9,183 nt of DNA, from positions 1 through 9,183 of the forward strand of contig SOKK01000012.1 in NCBI GenBank assembly GCA_004374725.1, given 5' to 3'. The stretch comes from Patescibacteria group bacterium (lineage in GTDB: Bacteria > Patescibacteriota > SOKK01). Within the stretch, counting starts at the first letter, position 1; each line of letters begins with the position of its first letter. Below, one piece after another: positions 1 through 6,680 of this stretch. The notes beneath the pieces were generated by a model. It worked only from the letters and a program-made list of their open reading frames with translations. It was not told the DNA's origin and ran no database searches. Both the position numbers and the translations under genes were made by a program.

Positions 1-248
1 GTTGGATTCAAACTAACTGCTGCGATCACCACTGGTGCCGTGCCAACAAAAGGTGGACCCGCGGCTTGAGCAAGGTTCTCTCTTTTCTCTCTATCCCTAA
101 CCACCACCAGTTTCCAATCCTGGGCATTATGTGCTGAAGGAGCAAGTCTCCCCGCTTCCAAAATTTTCTTCAAAACATCTTCCTCCACCAATTTGTCCTG
201 ATAACTCCGACAGCTATAGCGTTTTTTAATCACCTTGAAGACGTCCAT
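1..248 (-). CDS. Nitroreductase family protein, N-terminal part (cut by window edge)
   Basis: Reading the minus strand from an ATG at 248 gives 82 open codons that leave the window at position 1, so only the N-terminus is present. The protein begins MDVFKVIKKRYSCRSY, which matches the usual opening of FMN-dependent nitroreductases (a basic-RxSxRxF-type motif that contacts the FMN phosphate). It continues with LAPSAHNAQDWKLVVVRD (about residues 36-53), the family's APSxxNxQxW signature, and then a GTAPVVI segment. Family members are dimeric cytosolic flavoenzymes that reduce nitro groups, quinones or related substrates with NAD(P)H; the substrate cannot be told from this fragment. No Shine-Dalgarno sequence precedes the ATG, because the upstream gap is filled by a heptad repeat. 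It follows rodZ in the same direction. The family call is fairly secure; the exact function is unknown. Confidence 0.85.
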   Translation of the reverse strand, partial: MDVFKVIKKRYSCRSYQDKLVEEDVLKKILEAGRLAPSAHNAQDWKLVVVRDREKRENLAQAAGPPFVGTAPVVIAAVSLNP

Positions 249-253
249 GGTAT

Positions 254-324
254 GAAATCAGAATTCAGAAATCTGAAATCAGAAAAATTAATTCATAATT
301 CTGAATTCATAATTCTGCATTCTA
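254..324 (-). repeat. Inverted heptad-repeat array A between rodZ and the nitroreductase gene
   Basis: Almost the whole gap is built of 7-base units. In the transcribed (minus) sense, five units begin at the rodZ stop codon: TAGAATG, CAGAATT, ATGAATT, CAGAATT, ATGAATT (324 down to 290). An 8-base spacer follows (289-282), then four units of the other arm: TGATTTC, AGATTTC, TGAATTC, TGATTTC (281 down to 254). On the plus strand, 290-303 and 304-317 are an exact 14-base tandem duplication. The arms pair: 261-270 is perfectly complementary to 299-308, and the stem extends over 261-277/292-308 with 15 of 17 pairs. The array ends 5 bases before the next ATG. Possible roles are an attenuator, terminator or mRNA-stability hairpin, or simply a repeat without function. 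Confidence 0.85.
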
Positions 325-1311
325 TCTCCCTCTCTCCGCCATTTCCTTAGTAATCACTAAATCCCTCACCACCCCTGGCGTATCCTCCAAAACTCCCCAA
401 TCCTCTCCATTCACCTCCAGCAAGGTATTATCTCCTTTCCCACTACTAATAGAGATAGAGTTTTTTGCCTCAAAAGTCTGCGAGGATCCTGGCAGCATTG
501 TTCCCTCATAGACTAATTTCCCATCCTCTTCAACCGACAACCAAGTCGCACCATCTCGAATCTTAACCACAATCTCTAAGCCAGTTGTCTTCTTTTGAGA
601 ACTAGATTTCTTACTGCTTACAATTGCCGGCAATTCCACCATCATACTCCGCCTGATCACAGTTTCCTTACCTACTTTATTCCGCGCAATAACTTCAACA
701 ATATTCACTCCTTCCTGCAAACTAACTTGATTCTTGAAACTGCCATCTTCAGAAAGAGCAATTTTCTGACCATTAATAAATAATTCAATTCCGGGATTTG
801 TCTTACCAACCACTGTCACTAAACTAGTTGTTAGATTTGCTCCTTCTTCTGGTTGGCTTAAGGAAAGCTCTGGCGCTGAAGCAAAGGCACTAAACTGATA
901 CCAAAGATAAAAACCCAAACCAAGCACAAACACAACCACAACAAGGGTAATGATGGTCTTGGGAGTTAAAACAAAACGAGGACTTTTTAATTGGGTCGTG
1001 ACATCCATTTCTGGCTTCTTTGTACCATGGACACTCATGTGAATTCCTCTTTCTCTCCTATAAAGCGGCAGAATTTCTTTTTTGTAATCCAAACCTAAAA
1101 AGGCCGCATAAGCCTTCAAAATCCCTTTGGTATAAACATCTGCTGGCAATTTATCAAACTCACCCTTTTCTAATAACATAAGATAATCCTTGCGCACTTT
1201 TAACTCCCTTTCTGCCAAAGCTAAACTTACCCCTTTGTTATACCGACACTTTTTAAGGCATTCGCCCAAAGTGTCAGGAAGTTTTATTTTTTTCTTACGG
1301 AAGCCAGACAC
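322..1311 (-). CDS. rodZ: RodZ-like membrane protein: cytoplasmic HTH, one TM helix, extracytoplasmic Ig-like and DUF4115-like domains
   Basis: This 329-residue protein has the RodZ layout. A Cro/C1-type helix-turn-helix of the RodZ class covers about residues 13-82 and contains LKVRKDYLMLLEKGEF and the YTKGILKAYAAFLGL helix. A basic linker follows, then one hydrophobic helix at about 119-140. Outside the membrane there is a beta-rich Ig-like or glucodextranase-B-like domain (about 145-226), a Ser/Lys-rich linker, and a C-terminal DUF4115-like domain (about 245-323). RodZ links the MreB cytoskeleton to the wall-elongation machinery and supports rod shape; its HTH binds MreB rather than serving mainly as a DNA reader. 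The start is GTG at 1311: an in-frame TAA lies only four codons upstream, and the next Met (residue 44) would cut into the HTH. No clear Shine-Dalgarno sequence is present. It lies downstream of ftsK, as rodZ-like ymfM lies near spoIIIE in Bacillus. No MreB is in the window, so the shape role is inferred from the family. Confidence 0.82.
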   Translation of the reverse strand: MSGFRKKKIKLPDTLGECLKKCRYNKGVSLALAERELKVRKDYLMLLEKGEFDKLPADVYTKGILKAYAAFLGLDYKKEILPLYRRERGIHMSVHGTKKPEMDVTTQLKSPRFVLTPKTIITLVVVVFVLGLGFYLWYQFSAFASAPELSLSQPEEGANLTTSLVTVVGKTNPGIELFINGQKIALSEDGSFKNQVSLQEGVNIVEVIARNKVGKETVIRRSMMVELPAIVSSKKSSSQKKTTGLEIVVKIRDGATWLSVEEDGKLVYEGTMLPGSSQTFEAKNSISISSGKGDNTLLEVNGEDWGVLEDTPGVVRDLVITKEMAERGR

Positions 1312-1320
1312 AGCGTCAGG

Positions 1321-1402
1321 TTATAGGTTATAGGTAATAGGTTATAGGTAACGATAATTCAATCACACCTTTAACCTCTGACCTTTGACCTTTAACCTAT
1401 TT
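1321..1402 (-). repeat. Inverted heptad-repeat array B between ftsK and rodZ
   Basis: In the transcribed sense, five heptads run across the ftsK stop codon: AAATAGG, TTAAAGG, TCAAAGG, TCAGAGG, TTAAAGG (1402 down to 1368). A 19-base spacer follows (1367-1349), then four complementary heptads: CCTATAA, CCTATTA, CCTATAA, CCTATAA (1348 down to 1321), and a partial CCTGACG that reaches the rodZ GTG. The arms are imperfect reverse complements; I count 22 of 27 pairable positions in the core. The TAG stop of ftsK sits inside the first unit. The layout is the same as array A (254-324), but the unit sequence is unrelated. There is no T-run after the stem, so it is not a classical intrinsic terminator. 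Confidence 0.88.
1334..1362 (-). promoter_or_regulatory. Possible weak sigma-70-type promoter for rodZ within array B
   Basis: On the minus strand, TTGAAT (1362-1357, in the spacer of array B) and TATTAC (1339-1334, in a heptad) are separated by 17 bases. Each matches 4 of 6 consensus bases. Neighbouring heptads contain TATAAC, which is closer to a -10 box but at non-ideal spacing (10 or 24 bases). AT-rich repeats produce such matches by chance, so this is a weak candidate only. If real, it would let rodZ be expressed apart from ftsK. Confidence 0.15.
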
Positions 1403-3532
1403 CTTCAAGATTTCTCTCGGCTTACTATCTTTCTGCGGACCGACAATCCCTTTCTCCTCTAAAAGGTCTAAAAGGCGAGCCGCTCTGGCATAACCCACGC
1501 GTAAGCGTCTTTGCAAAAGCGAGGCCGAACCTTTACCTGCCTTGGTAACAACATCAATTGCCTCATCCAACAACTCATCACTGCCTCCACCAACCGCGAA
1601 CTCGACATCCGTTGCAGGTTTCTCGGTAACTTCTTTTTCATACTCCGGCTTTTCGCCTTTCTTCAAAAAGTTCACAACTTTTTTTACTTCTACTTCAGAA
1701 ATAAAAGTTCCTTGAACACGCTGCGGTTTTGCAAGATCACCACCTAGATAAAGCATGTCTCCGTCACCCAAGAGCTTCTCCGCCCCTGCCATATCCAAAA
1801 CTGTGCGGGAATCTATCTGAGAAGCTACCATAAAGGCAATTCTGGAGGTGATATTTGCCTTAATCAAACCAGTAATTATATTCACTGACGGCCTTTGAGT
1901 TGCAACTACCAAGTGAATTCCAGTCGCTCTGGCCATTTGAGCAAGACGGACAATTCCACCCTCAACCTCCCGCGGCGCTTGTGCCATTAAATCTGCCAAC
2001 TCATCAATCACTAGAACAATATAGGGAATTTTTTTATTCTTTCCAACCATTTTGTTATAGGAATTAATATCCCGCTTCTTCGCATCCGAGAATAGTTGAT
2101 AGCGTCGTTCCATCTCCGAAGTCAACCAACCCAGAGCATTAACAGTCTTTTTAACATCAGTAATCACTGGAGTAATTAAGTGAGGAATATTATTGTAAGT
2201 ATTTAATTCTACCCGCTTCGGATCAACTAAGATTAACCTCAAATCATGAGGGGAATATTGATAAAGCAAGCTTGTAAGCAAAGCATGGATTGAAACACTT
2301 TTTCCTGATCCAGTCGCACCCGCAATCAAGAAATGAGGCATCTTTGTTAAATCCAAAGTGATTGTTTCTCCACAAACATTCTCCCCCAAGGCGAATTTCA
2401 ATTCACCAGAAGCTCCCTTAAATTGCTCGGATTCCAACATATTTCTTAAGGTCACAATTGCAGGTTTTTTATTGGGAACCTCGATCCCAACTAAAGATTT
2501 CCCAGGAATTGGGGCCTCAATTCGAATTGGATGCGCTGCCAGAGCGAGAGCAAGATCATTATCAAGAGCAGTAATTTTGTTCAGTTTTATCCCTTCCTCT
2601 GGCCTTAAAGTATATTGAGCCACTGCCGGTCCAATATTCACATCCTCCATTGAAACAGTGATGTTGAAGTTAGCAAGAGTTTCTTTAATAATTTGGGCAT
2701 TCTTTTTCACATCACCACTGTCAACTTTAGTATCAGAGTAACTTAAAAGCTCCAGATCAGGCTTCCTATAATCACTACCACTTTCTTCATCTCTGGCAAA
2801 AAGCGGTTTAAACTCATCTGATGGCTCCTCTTTTTTAAATTTCTCTTCCTTATCCTCAGTAGAAAGATCTTTCTTCTCCTCATCTACTCTCTGATGCACC
2901 TTTAACCCTCCAACCTTCTTTAGTTTCTCTTTAGAAACAAAATCTTGACTCTGGATTTTTTCTTTAATCCGGGTCAGTGAAGTATCAAATGTAAGTAAAA
3001 CTGATGTCAAGAATAATCCAATTAAAATAATTAACGAGGCAACAAAACCAATCAGCTCCCCTAAAATCAAATTCACCCCATAGCCAATGTATCCTCCGGC
3101 AACTCCGTCTCTCGCAGCCTGCAAGGAATGATCCAAGACAAACAAATGAAAGAAACCACAAAGACTGACAACTCCCAAAACCAATCCTAACCCAATCGAG
3201 AACTTAAATTGGAATTTCTTAGGGTAAAATAAAAGAACTCCGATAATGATTAAAACTGCCGGAATTGGAAAAGCAATTACTCCGAAAACCAGACGCAAAA
3301 ACTCACTCCAAACCTCCCCCAATCTCCCCGCGATCCCAAATAAACCCAAGAGGGTAATCCCTGAAATAACCAGTAAAAATACGGCTAAAAGCTCATGAGC
3401 GGTATCGGATTTTAGCTTAATCATCACATTCTCAGGTGGAGTTTCGCCTTCTTTAAAAACACCTAAGAATCTCTTGGGTTCTACTTTCTTTCTTCGCTTA
3501 TAACTAGATTTTCTACGTCTTCTTTTGGCCAT
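1397..3532 (-). CDS. ftsK: DNA translocase FtsK/SpoIIIE family
   Basis: This 711-residue protein is a complete, compact FtsK, closer in size to SpoIIIE than to the long E. coli FtsK. A very basic N-terminus (MAKRRRRKSSYKRRKK) leads to about four membrane helices (roughly 46-68, 80-102, 112-132 and within 150-182). A charged, probably disordered linker covers about 184-260. The motor follows, with Walker A GATGSGKS (405-412) and Walker B VLVIDELADL (506-515). The conserved ATQRPSVNIITGLIKANI segment is at about 544-561 and GDGDMLYL at about 589-596. The C-terminal winged-helix gamma domain (about 651-709, with SLLQRRLRVGYARAARLLDLLE) reads polar chromosome motifs. The family assembles hexamers at the division septum and pumps trapped chromosomal DNA with ATP. 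The ATG at 3532 lies inside rfbA (20-base overlap) with no Shine-Dalgarno motif, suggesting coupling to rfbA translation. Confidence 0.97.
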   Translation of the reverse strand: MAKRRRRKSSYKRRKKVEPKRFLGVFKEGETPPENVMIKLKSDTAHELLAVFLLVISGITLLGLFGIAGRLGEVWSEFLRLVFGVIAFPIPAVLIIIGVLLFYPKKFQFKFSIGLGLVLGVVSLCGFFHLFVLDHSLQAARDGVAGGYIGYGVNLILGELIGFVASLIILIGLFLTSVLLTFDTSLTRIKEKIQSQDFVSKEKLKKVGGLKVHQRVDEEKKDLSTEDKEEKFKKEEPSDEFKPLFARDEESGSDYRKPDLELLSYSDTKVDSGDVKKNAQIIKETLANFNITVSMEDVNIGPAVAQYTLRPEEGIKLNKITALDNDLALALAAHPIRIEAPIPGKSLVGIEVPNKKPAIVTLRNMLESEQFKGASGELKFALGENVCGETITLDLTKMPHFLIAGATGSGKSVSIHALLTSLLYQYSPHDLRLILVDPKRVELNTYNNIPHLITPVITDVKKTVNALGWLTSEMERRYQLFSDAKKRDINSYNKMVGKNKKIPYIVLVIDELADLMAQAPREVEGGIVRLAQMARATGIHLVVATQRPSVNIITGLIKANITSRIAFMVASQIDSRTVLDMAGAEKLLGDGDMLYLGGDLAKPQRVQGTFISEVEVKKVVNFLKKGEKPEYEKEVTEKPATDVEFAVGGGSDELLDEAIDVVTKAGKGSASLLQRRLRVGYARAARLLDLLEEKGIVGPQKDSKPREILKK

Positions 3533-4286
3533 TATTATTAAGTCGTTTAACTAAAGTTTCATAAGTCCCTTCTTTCTCAGCCTTGCAAATCATTTCCGTC
3601 GCTCTTGCTAAAGAAGGAAAAGTCCCCGCATCACTCCAAAAGCCCTTAAACTTATATGATTTCATTTGGCCTTTCTCAATATAGGCATTATTAACATCTG
3701 TAATTTCCAGCTCACCCCGGCCGGAAGGTTTAAGAGTACGAATAACATCAAAAACTTTCCCATCATATAAGTACAATCCTGTCACAGCATATTTTGATTT
3801 TGGTTTATCTGGTTTTTCATCAATTTTCAAAACTCTATCACCATCTAGTTCTGGTACTCCAAAACGTTCTGGATCCGGAACTTCTTTCAAGAAAATTCTT
3901 GCACCTTCAAAAACTTTTTCAAACTCATCGACATACTCCTTAATATCATCCTGGAAAATATTGTCGCCTAAGACCACAACTATCTTTCCTTTATCAGCAA
4001 AGCTCTCTGCCATAGACAGTGCTTGAGCAATTCCTCCCGCTTCATCTTGAATCCGGTAGGTTATTTTGACTCCAAATTCCTTGCCAGAACCCAAAAGCTT
4101 CATGAAATCACCTGCGCCTTCAGGGCCAGTCACTAGGAAAATATCCTTAATTCCTGCTCTAATCAGAGTGGCCAAAGGATAATAAACCATTGGCTGGTCA
4201 TGAACCGGCATGAGGTGCTTGTTAGTAACCTTTGTGATCGGAAACAACCTCGTCCCCATTCCTCCTGCTAAAATGACACCTTTCAT
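3513..4286 (-). CDS. rfbA: Glucose-1-phosphate thymidylyltransferase, short form
   Basis: RfbA (RmlA) joins glucose-1-phosphate and dTTP to make dTDP-glucose, the first step of dTDP-rhamnose synthesis in the cytosol. The 257-residue protein carries the nucleotidyltransferase signature GGMGTRLFPIT (8-18) with VTNKHLMPV just after it. It also has QDEAGGIAQAL (80-90), VVVLGDNIF (about 103-111) with the metal-binding Asp, and the ERFGVPELDGDRVLKIDEKP strand region. It is shorter than the roughly 290-residue enterobacterial RmlA and looks like the short form that lacks the extra C-terminal helices forming an allosteric site. This suggests altered feedback by dTDP-rhamnose (inference). The ATG at 4286 follows rfbC by 11 bases without a visible Shine-Dalgarno motif. 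The 3' end overlaps ftsK by 20 bases. Its place beside rfbB, rfbC and rfbD favours dTTP over UTP as substrate. Confidence 0.93.
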   Translation of the reverse strand: MKGVILAGGMGTRLFPITKVTNKHLMPVHDQPMVYYPLATLIRAGIKDIFLVTGPEGAGDFMKLLGSGKEFGVKITYRIQDEAGGIAQALSMAESFADKGKIVVVLGDNIFQDDIKEYVDEFEKVFEGARIFLKEVPDPERFGVPELDGDRVLKIDEKPDKPKSKYAVTGLYLYDGKVFDVIRTLKPSGRGELEITDVNNAYIEKGQMKSYKFKGFWSDAGTFPSLARATEMICKAEKEGTYETLVKRLNNNGQKKT

Positions 4287-4297
4287 ATTAATGACTA

Positions 4298-4849
4298 TTA
4301 TTTAAAGAAAAAATTTAGTTTTTTCAAAGTCGGAAAATCCTGATCTTTCTCCGATAGAGTCGGGTTTTCAATCGGCCAATCTATCTTTAGACCCGGATCA
4401 TTCCAAATTAATCCCCCTTCATCTTCTGGATGATAAAATTGATCACATTTATAAACAAACTCTGTGTCATCTTCCAAAGTCACAAAACCGTGTGCAAAAC
4501 CCCCTGGAACCCAGAACATTTTCTTATTTTCAGCTGAGAGCTCTATGCCAAACCACTTTCCAAAAGTTTTTGAGCTCTTTCTTAGATCAACGGCTACATC
4601 ATAGACCTTACCTTTAATCACCCGCACTAATTTTCCTTGGGGGTATTTTTCTTGAAAATGTAATCCCCTTAAAACACCTTTTTTAGATTTAGAGTGATTA
4701 TCCTGAACAAAATCTACGTTGACGCCGTGTTTTTTAAATTCTTCTTTATTGTAAGTTTCCATGAAGAAGCCCCGCTGATCACCAAAAACTTCTGGTTCAA
4801 TCACGTAGACATCTTCCAAATCAGTTTTTTTGAACTTGAATTCTGCCAC
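4298..4849 (-). CDS. rfbC: dTDP-4-dehydrorhamnose 3,5-epimerase
   Basis: RfbC (RmlC) epimerises dTDP-4-keto-6-deoxyglucose at C3 and C5, step three of the dTDP-rhamnose pathway. The 183-residue length is typical of this cupin-fold dimer. Visible signatures are FGDQRGFFMETYN (22-34) and GVLRGLHFQ (58-66) with the catalytic His64. GKVYDVAVDLR (80-90), FWVPGGFAHGF (112-122), Tyr133 in FVYKCDQFY, and LSEKDQ (165-170), whose Asp completes the usual His-Asp pair, follow in order. The start is GTG at 4849, directly after and in frame with the rfbD TAA. No earlier in-frame start is therefore possible, and no Shine-Dalgarno motif is visible upstream. Initiation probably depends on ribosomes that have just finished rfbD. 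Confidence 0.95.
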   Translation of the reverse strand: MAEFKFKKTDLEDVYVIEPEVFGDQRGFFMETYNKEEFKKHGVNVDFVQDNHSKSKKGVLRGLHFQEKYPQGKLVRVIKGKVYDVAVDLRKSSKTFGKWFGIELSAENKKMFWVPGGFAHGFVTLEDDTEFVYKCDQFYHPEDEGGLIWNDPGLKIDWPIENPTLSEKDQDFPTLKKLNFFFK

Positions 4850-5686
4850 TTAGTTATTTAGATAGTCTTCTAGCGCTTCCTCCCAACTCCGCAAGGGCTT
4901 TAATTTAGTGTTTAGAAGAATTGAGTTCTTCGGACGCTTTGCCGGAAGCGGATAGTCCTCTGTCGGAATCGGATTTACCTTAATGTCTATCTTCGCAAGT
5001 TCAAAAATCCTTTTTGCAAAACCACACCAACTTGCTTTGCCACTATTTACTGCGTGATAGATCCCAAAAGGCATTTTATTCTCAACAACTTCTTTTGTTA
5101 ATTTTGCAACATCTTTCGTATAAGTCGGAGAACCGATCTGATCATCAATCACATTCAATTCATCTTTTTCTTTCCCTAACTTTAACATCGTTTCTACAAA
5201 GTTCTTGCCGTTTTTTCCATAGAGCCAAGAAATCCTGATCAAATAAAACTTATCTGTATTTTCCTGAAGTAACTTTTCACCCAAGGCTTTTGATTCTCCA
5301 TAGACATTCAAAGGTGCAATGTTGTTTTCATCTTCTTTATAGCCTTCTTTATTTTTGCCGTTGAAGACATAGTCAGTGCTATAGTGGACAATTGGAATGT
5401 CTAGTTCTTTTGCAATTTTAGCTAAGTTCCCAACGACTTCTCCATTAATCAACATTGCTAGATCTCGGTTCTCTTCCGCATCATCAACTGCCGTATAAGC
5501 CGCCGCATTAATAATTGTCTCAGGTTTCAACTCCTTAATCTTCTTTTCGGTTAAACTAAAACTCGTGAGATCAAGTTCCTTCTTGTCCCACCCTATTATC
5601 TCATTTCCCTTAAAAACTTCCAAAAGATCTGCCCCCAACATTCCTTTTGCCCCCAAGATCAGAATCTTTAACTTATCTCCTCCCAT
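4850..5686 (-). CDS. rfbD: dTDP-4-dehydrorhamnose reductase
   Basis: RfbD (RmlD) reduces dTDP-4-keto-L-rhamnose with NAD(P)H to dTDP-L-rhamnose, the last step of the pathway. The 278-residue protein is an extended short-chain dehydrogenase/reductase. It has the Rossmann loop GAKGMLG (12-18), NAAAYTAVDDAE (60-71), YSTDYVFNG (102-110) and the catalytic YGESK (Tyr129, Lys133). RISWLYG (151-157) and DDQIGSPTYT (181-190) are family hallmarks. The ATG at 5686 lies inside rfbB (14-base overlap). The residues MGGDK before the first strand (LKILILGAKG) are encoded by an SD-like purine run, so the true start is slightly uncertain, although no better in-frame ATG, GTG or TTG exists before the Rossmann strand. 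The stop abuts the rfbC start. Confidence 0.95.
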   Translation of the reverse strand: MGGDKLKILILGAKGMLGADLLEVFKGNEIIGWDKKELDLTSFSLTEKKIKELKPETIINAAAYTAVDDAEENRDLAMLINGEVVGNLAKIAKELDIPIVHYSTDYVFNGKNKEGYKEDENNIAPLNVYGESKALGEKLLQENTDKFYLIRISWLYGKNGKNFVETMLKLGKEKDELNVIDDQIGSPTYTKDVAKLTKEVVENKMPFGIYHAVNSGKASWCGFAKRIFELAKIDIKVNPIPTEDYPLPAKRPKNSILLNTKLKPLRSWEEALEDYLNN

Positions 5687-6674
5687 ACTGCTTCTTATAG
5701 TACTTCAAATATTCCCCCGATTTAATCTTCCTCCACCAATCTTCATTCTTTTGATACCACTCTACGGTTAACTCCATCCCTTTTTCAAAATCATATTTTG
5801 GTTTCCAGCCCAGTTTTTGAAGTTTAGAGGAATCAATTGCATAACGCAAGTCATGTCCCGGACGGTCTTTGACAAACTTGATTAAACTTTTTGGTTTATC
5901 AACTGCTTTGAGGATTGCTTCCGTCACTTCCAGATTAGTTTTCTCCTGATCAGCACCAACATTATAAATCTCTCCGATCTCACCTTTATGCAAAATCGAA
6001 TCAATTGCCGAACAATGGTCTTCAACATAAATCCAATCCCGCACATTCTCGCCCTTACCATAGATAGGCAATTCCTTATCTTCCATTGCATTGGTAGTAA
6101 AGAGAGGAATTAATTTTTCGGGATATTGACTGGGACCGTAGTTATTAGAACAACGAGTAATAATCACTGGGGTATCAAAAGTCCTCTTATAAGCCAAAAC
6201 TAAAAGATCTGCTCCAGCTTTGCTGGCTGAATAAGGACTAGAAGGATCGAGAAAATCAGTTTCTTTAAAAGAACCGTCATTAATGCTCCCATAAACTTCA
6301 TCTGTGCTAACCTGGATATACTTTTTAATCTTATATTTATTGACTGCCTCAAGGAGAGTTTGGGCCCCAAAAATATCGGTCTTAATAAACGCCTGGGGGT
6401 CAGTGATAGAACGATCAACGTGAGTTTCGGCTGCAAAGTTAATAATCGCGTCAATGCCTTTTTCACAAATCCCTTCAACTGCTTTATCGTTACAAATATC
6501 TCCTTTAACAAAAGAGTAGTTGGGATTGTCCTCTACTTCTTTGAGATTTTCCAAGTTTCCCGCATACGTTAATTTATCCAGATTGATAATTTTATAATCC
6601 GGATGTTGTTTTAACATATAGCGGATAAAGTTACTGCCGATGAAACCGGCTCCACCAGTAACTAAGATTTTCAT
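5673..6674 (-). CDS. rfbB: dTDP-glucose 4,6-dehydratase
   Basis: RfbB (RmlB) converts dTDP-glucose to dTDP-4-keto-6-deoxyglucose using tightly bound NAD+. The 333-residue length is standard. Key motifs are the NAD-binding TGGAGFIGSNF (6-16), NLDKLTYAGNLENL (31-44), AAETHVDRS (81-89), and STDEVYG (123-129) with the Thr-Asp-Glu catalytic trio. YSASK (148-152) carries the Tyr and Lys of the SDR site, followed by TRCSNNYGP and later RPGHDLRYAID (about 271-281). It opens the rhamnose cluster, starting 31 bases after the RNase J stop. The ATG at 6674 has a modest GGTAGG ribosome-binding candidate six bases upstream, one of the few in this window. The end overlaps rfbD by 14 bases. Confidence 0.97.
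   Translation of the reverse strand: MKILVTGGAGFIGSNFIRYMLKQHPDYKIINLDKLTYAGNLENLKEVEDNPNYSFVKGDICNDKAVEGICEKGIDAIINFAAETHVDRSITDPQAFIKTDIFGAQTLLEAVNKYKIKKYIQVSTDEVYGSINDGSFKETDFLDPSSPYSASKAGADLLVLAYKRTFDTPVIITRCSNNYGPSQYPEKLIPLFTTNAMEDKELPIYGKGENVRDWIYVEDHCSAIDSILHKGEIGEIYNVGADQEKTNLEVTEAILKAVDKPKSLIKFVKDRPGHDLRYAIDSSKLQKLGWKPKYDFEKGMELTVEWYQKNEDWWRKIKSGEYLKYYKKQYGRR
5676..5684 (-). promoter_or_regulatory. Strong SD-like run GGGAGGAGA inside the rfbB/rfbD overlap
   Basis: The best Shine-Dalgarno match in the window lies just downstream of the rfbD ATG (codons 1-4) and immediately before the rfbB TAA at 5675-5673. It therefore cannot be an ordinary upstream site for that ATG. It could hold a ribosome that has just terminated rfbB so that it re-initiates at the nearby ATG, or it could serve an unrecognised non-canonical rfbD start a few codons downstream. 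Confidence 0.4.
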
Positions 6675-6680
6675 ATTTTA

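Noticed and set aside
254..324. CRISPR-like repeat array
   Set aside because: The units are 7 bases, contiguous and degenerate, with no unique spacers, no cas genes, and opposite orientation in the two arms.
6200..6511. 103-codon minus-strand open frame
   Set aside because: It lies wholly within rfbB in another frame, and rfbB has full, well-conserved motifs across this stretch.
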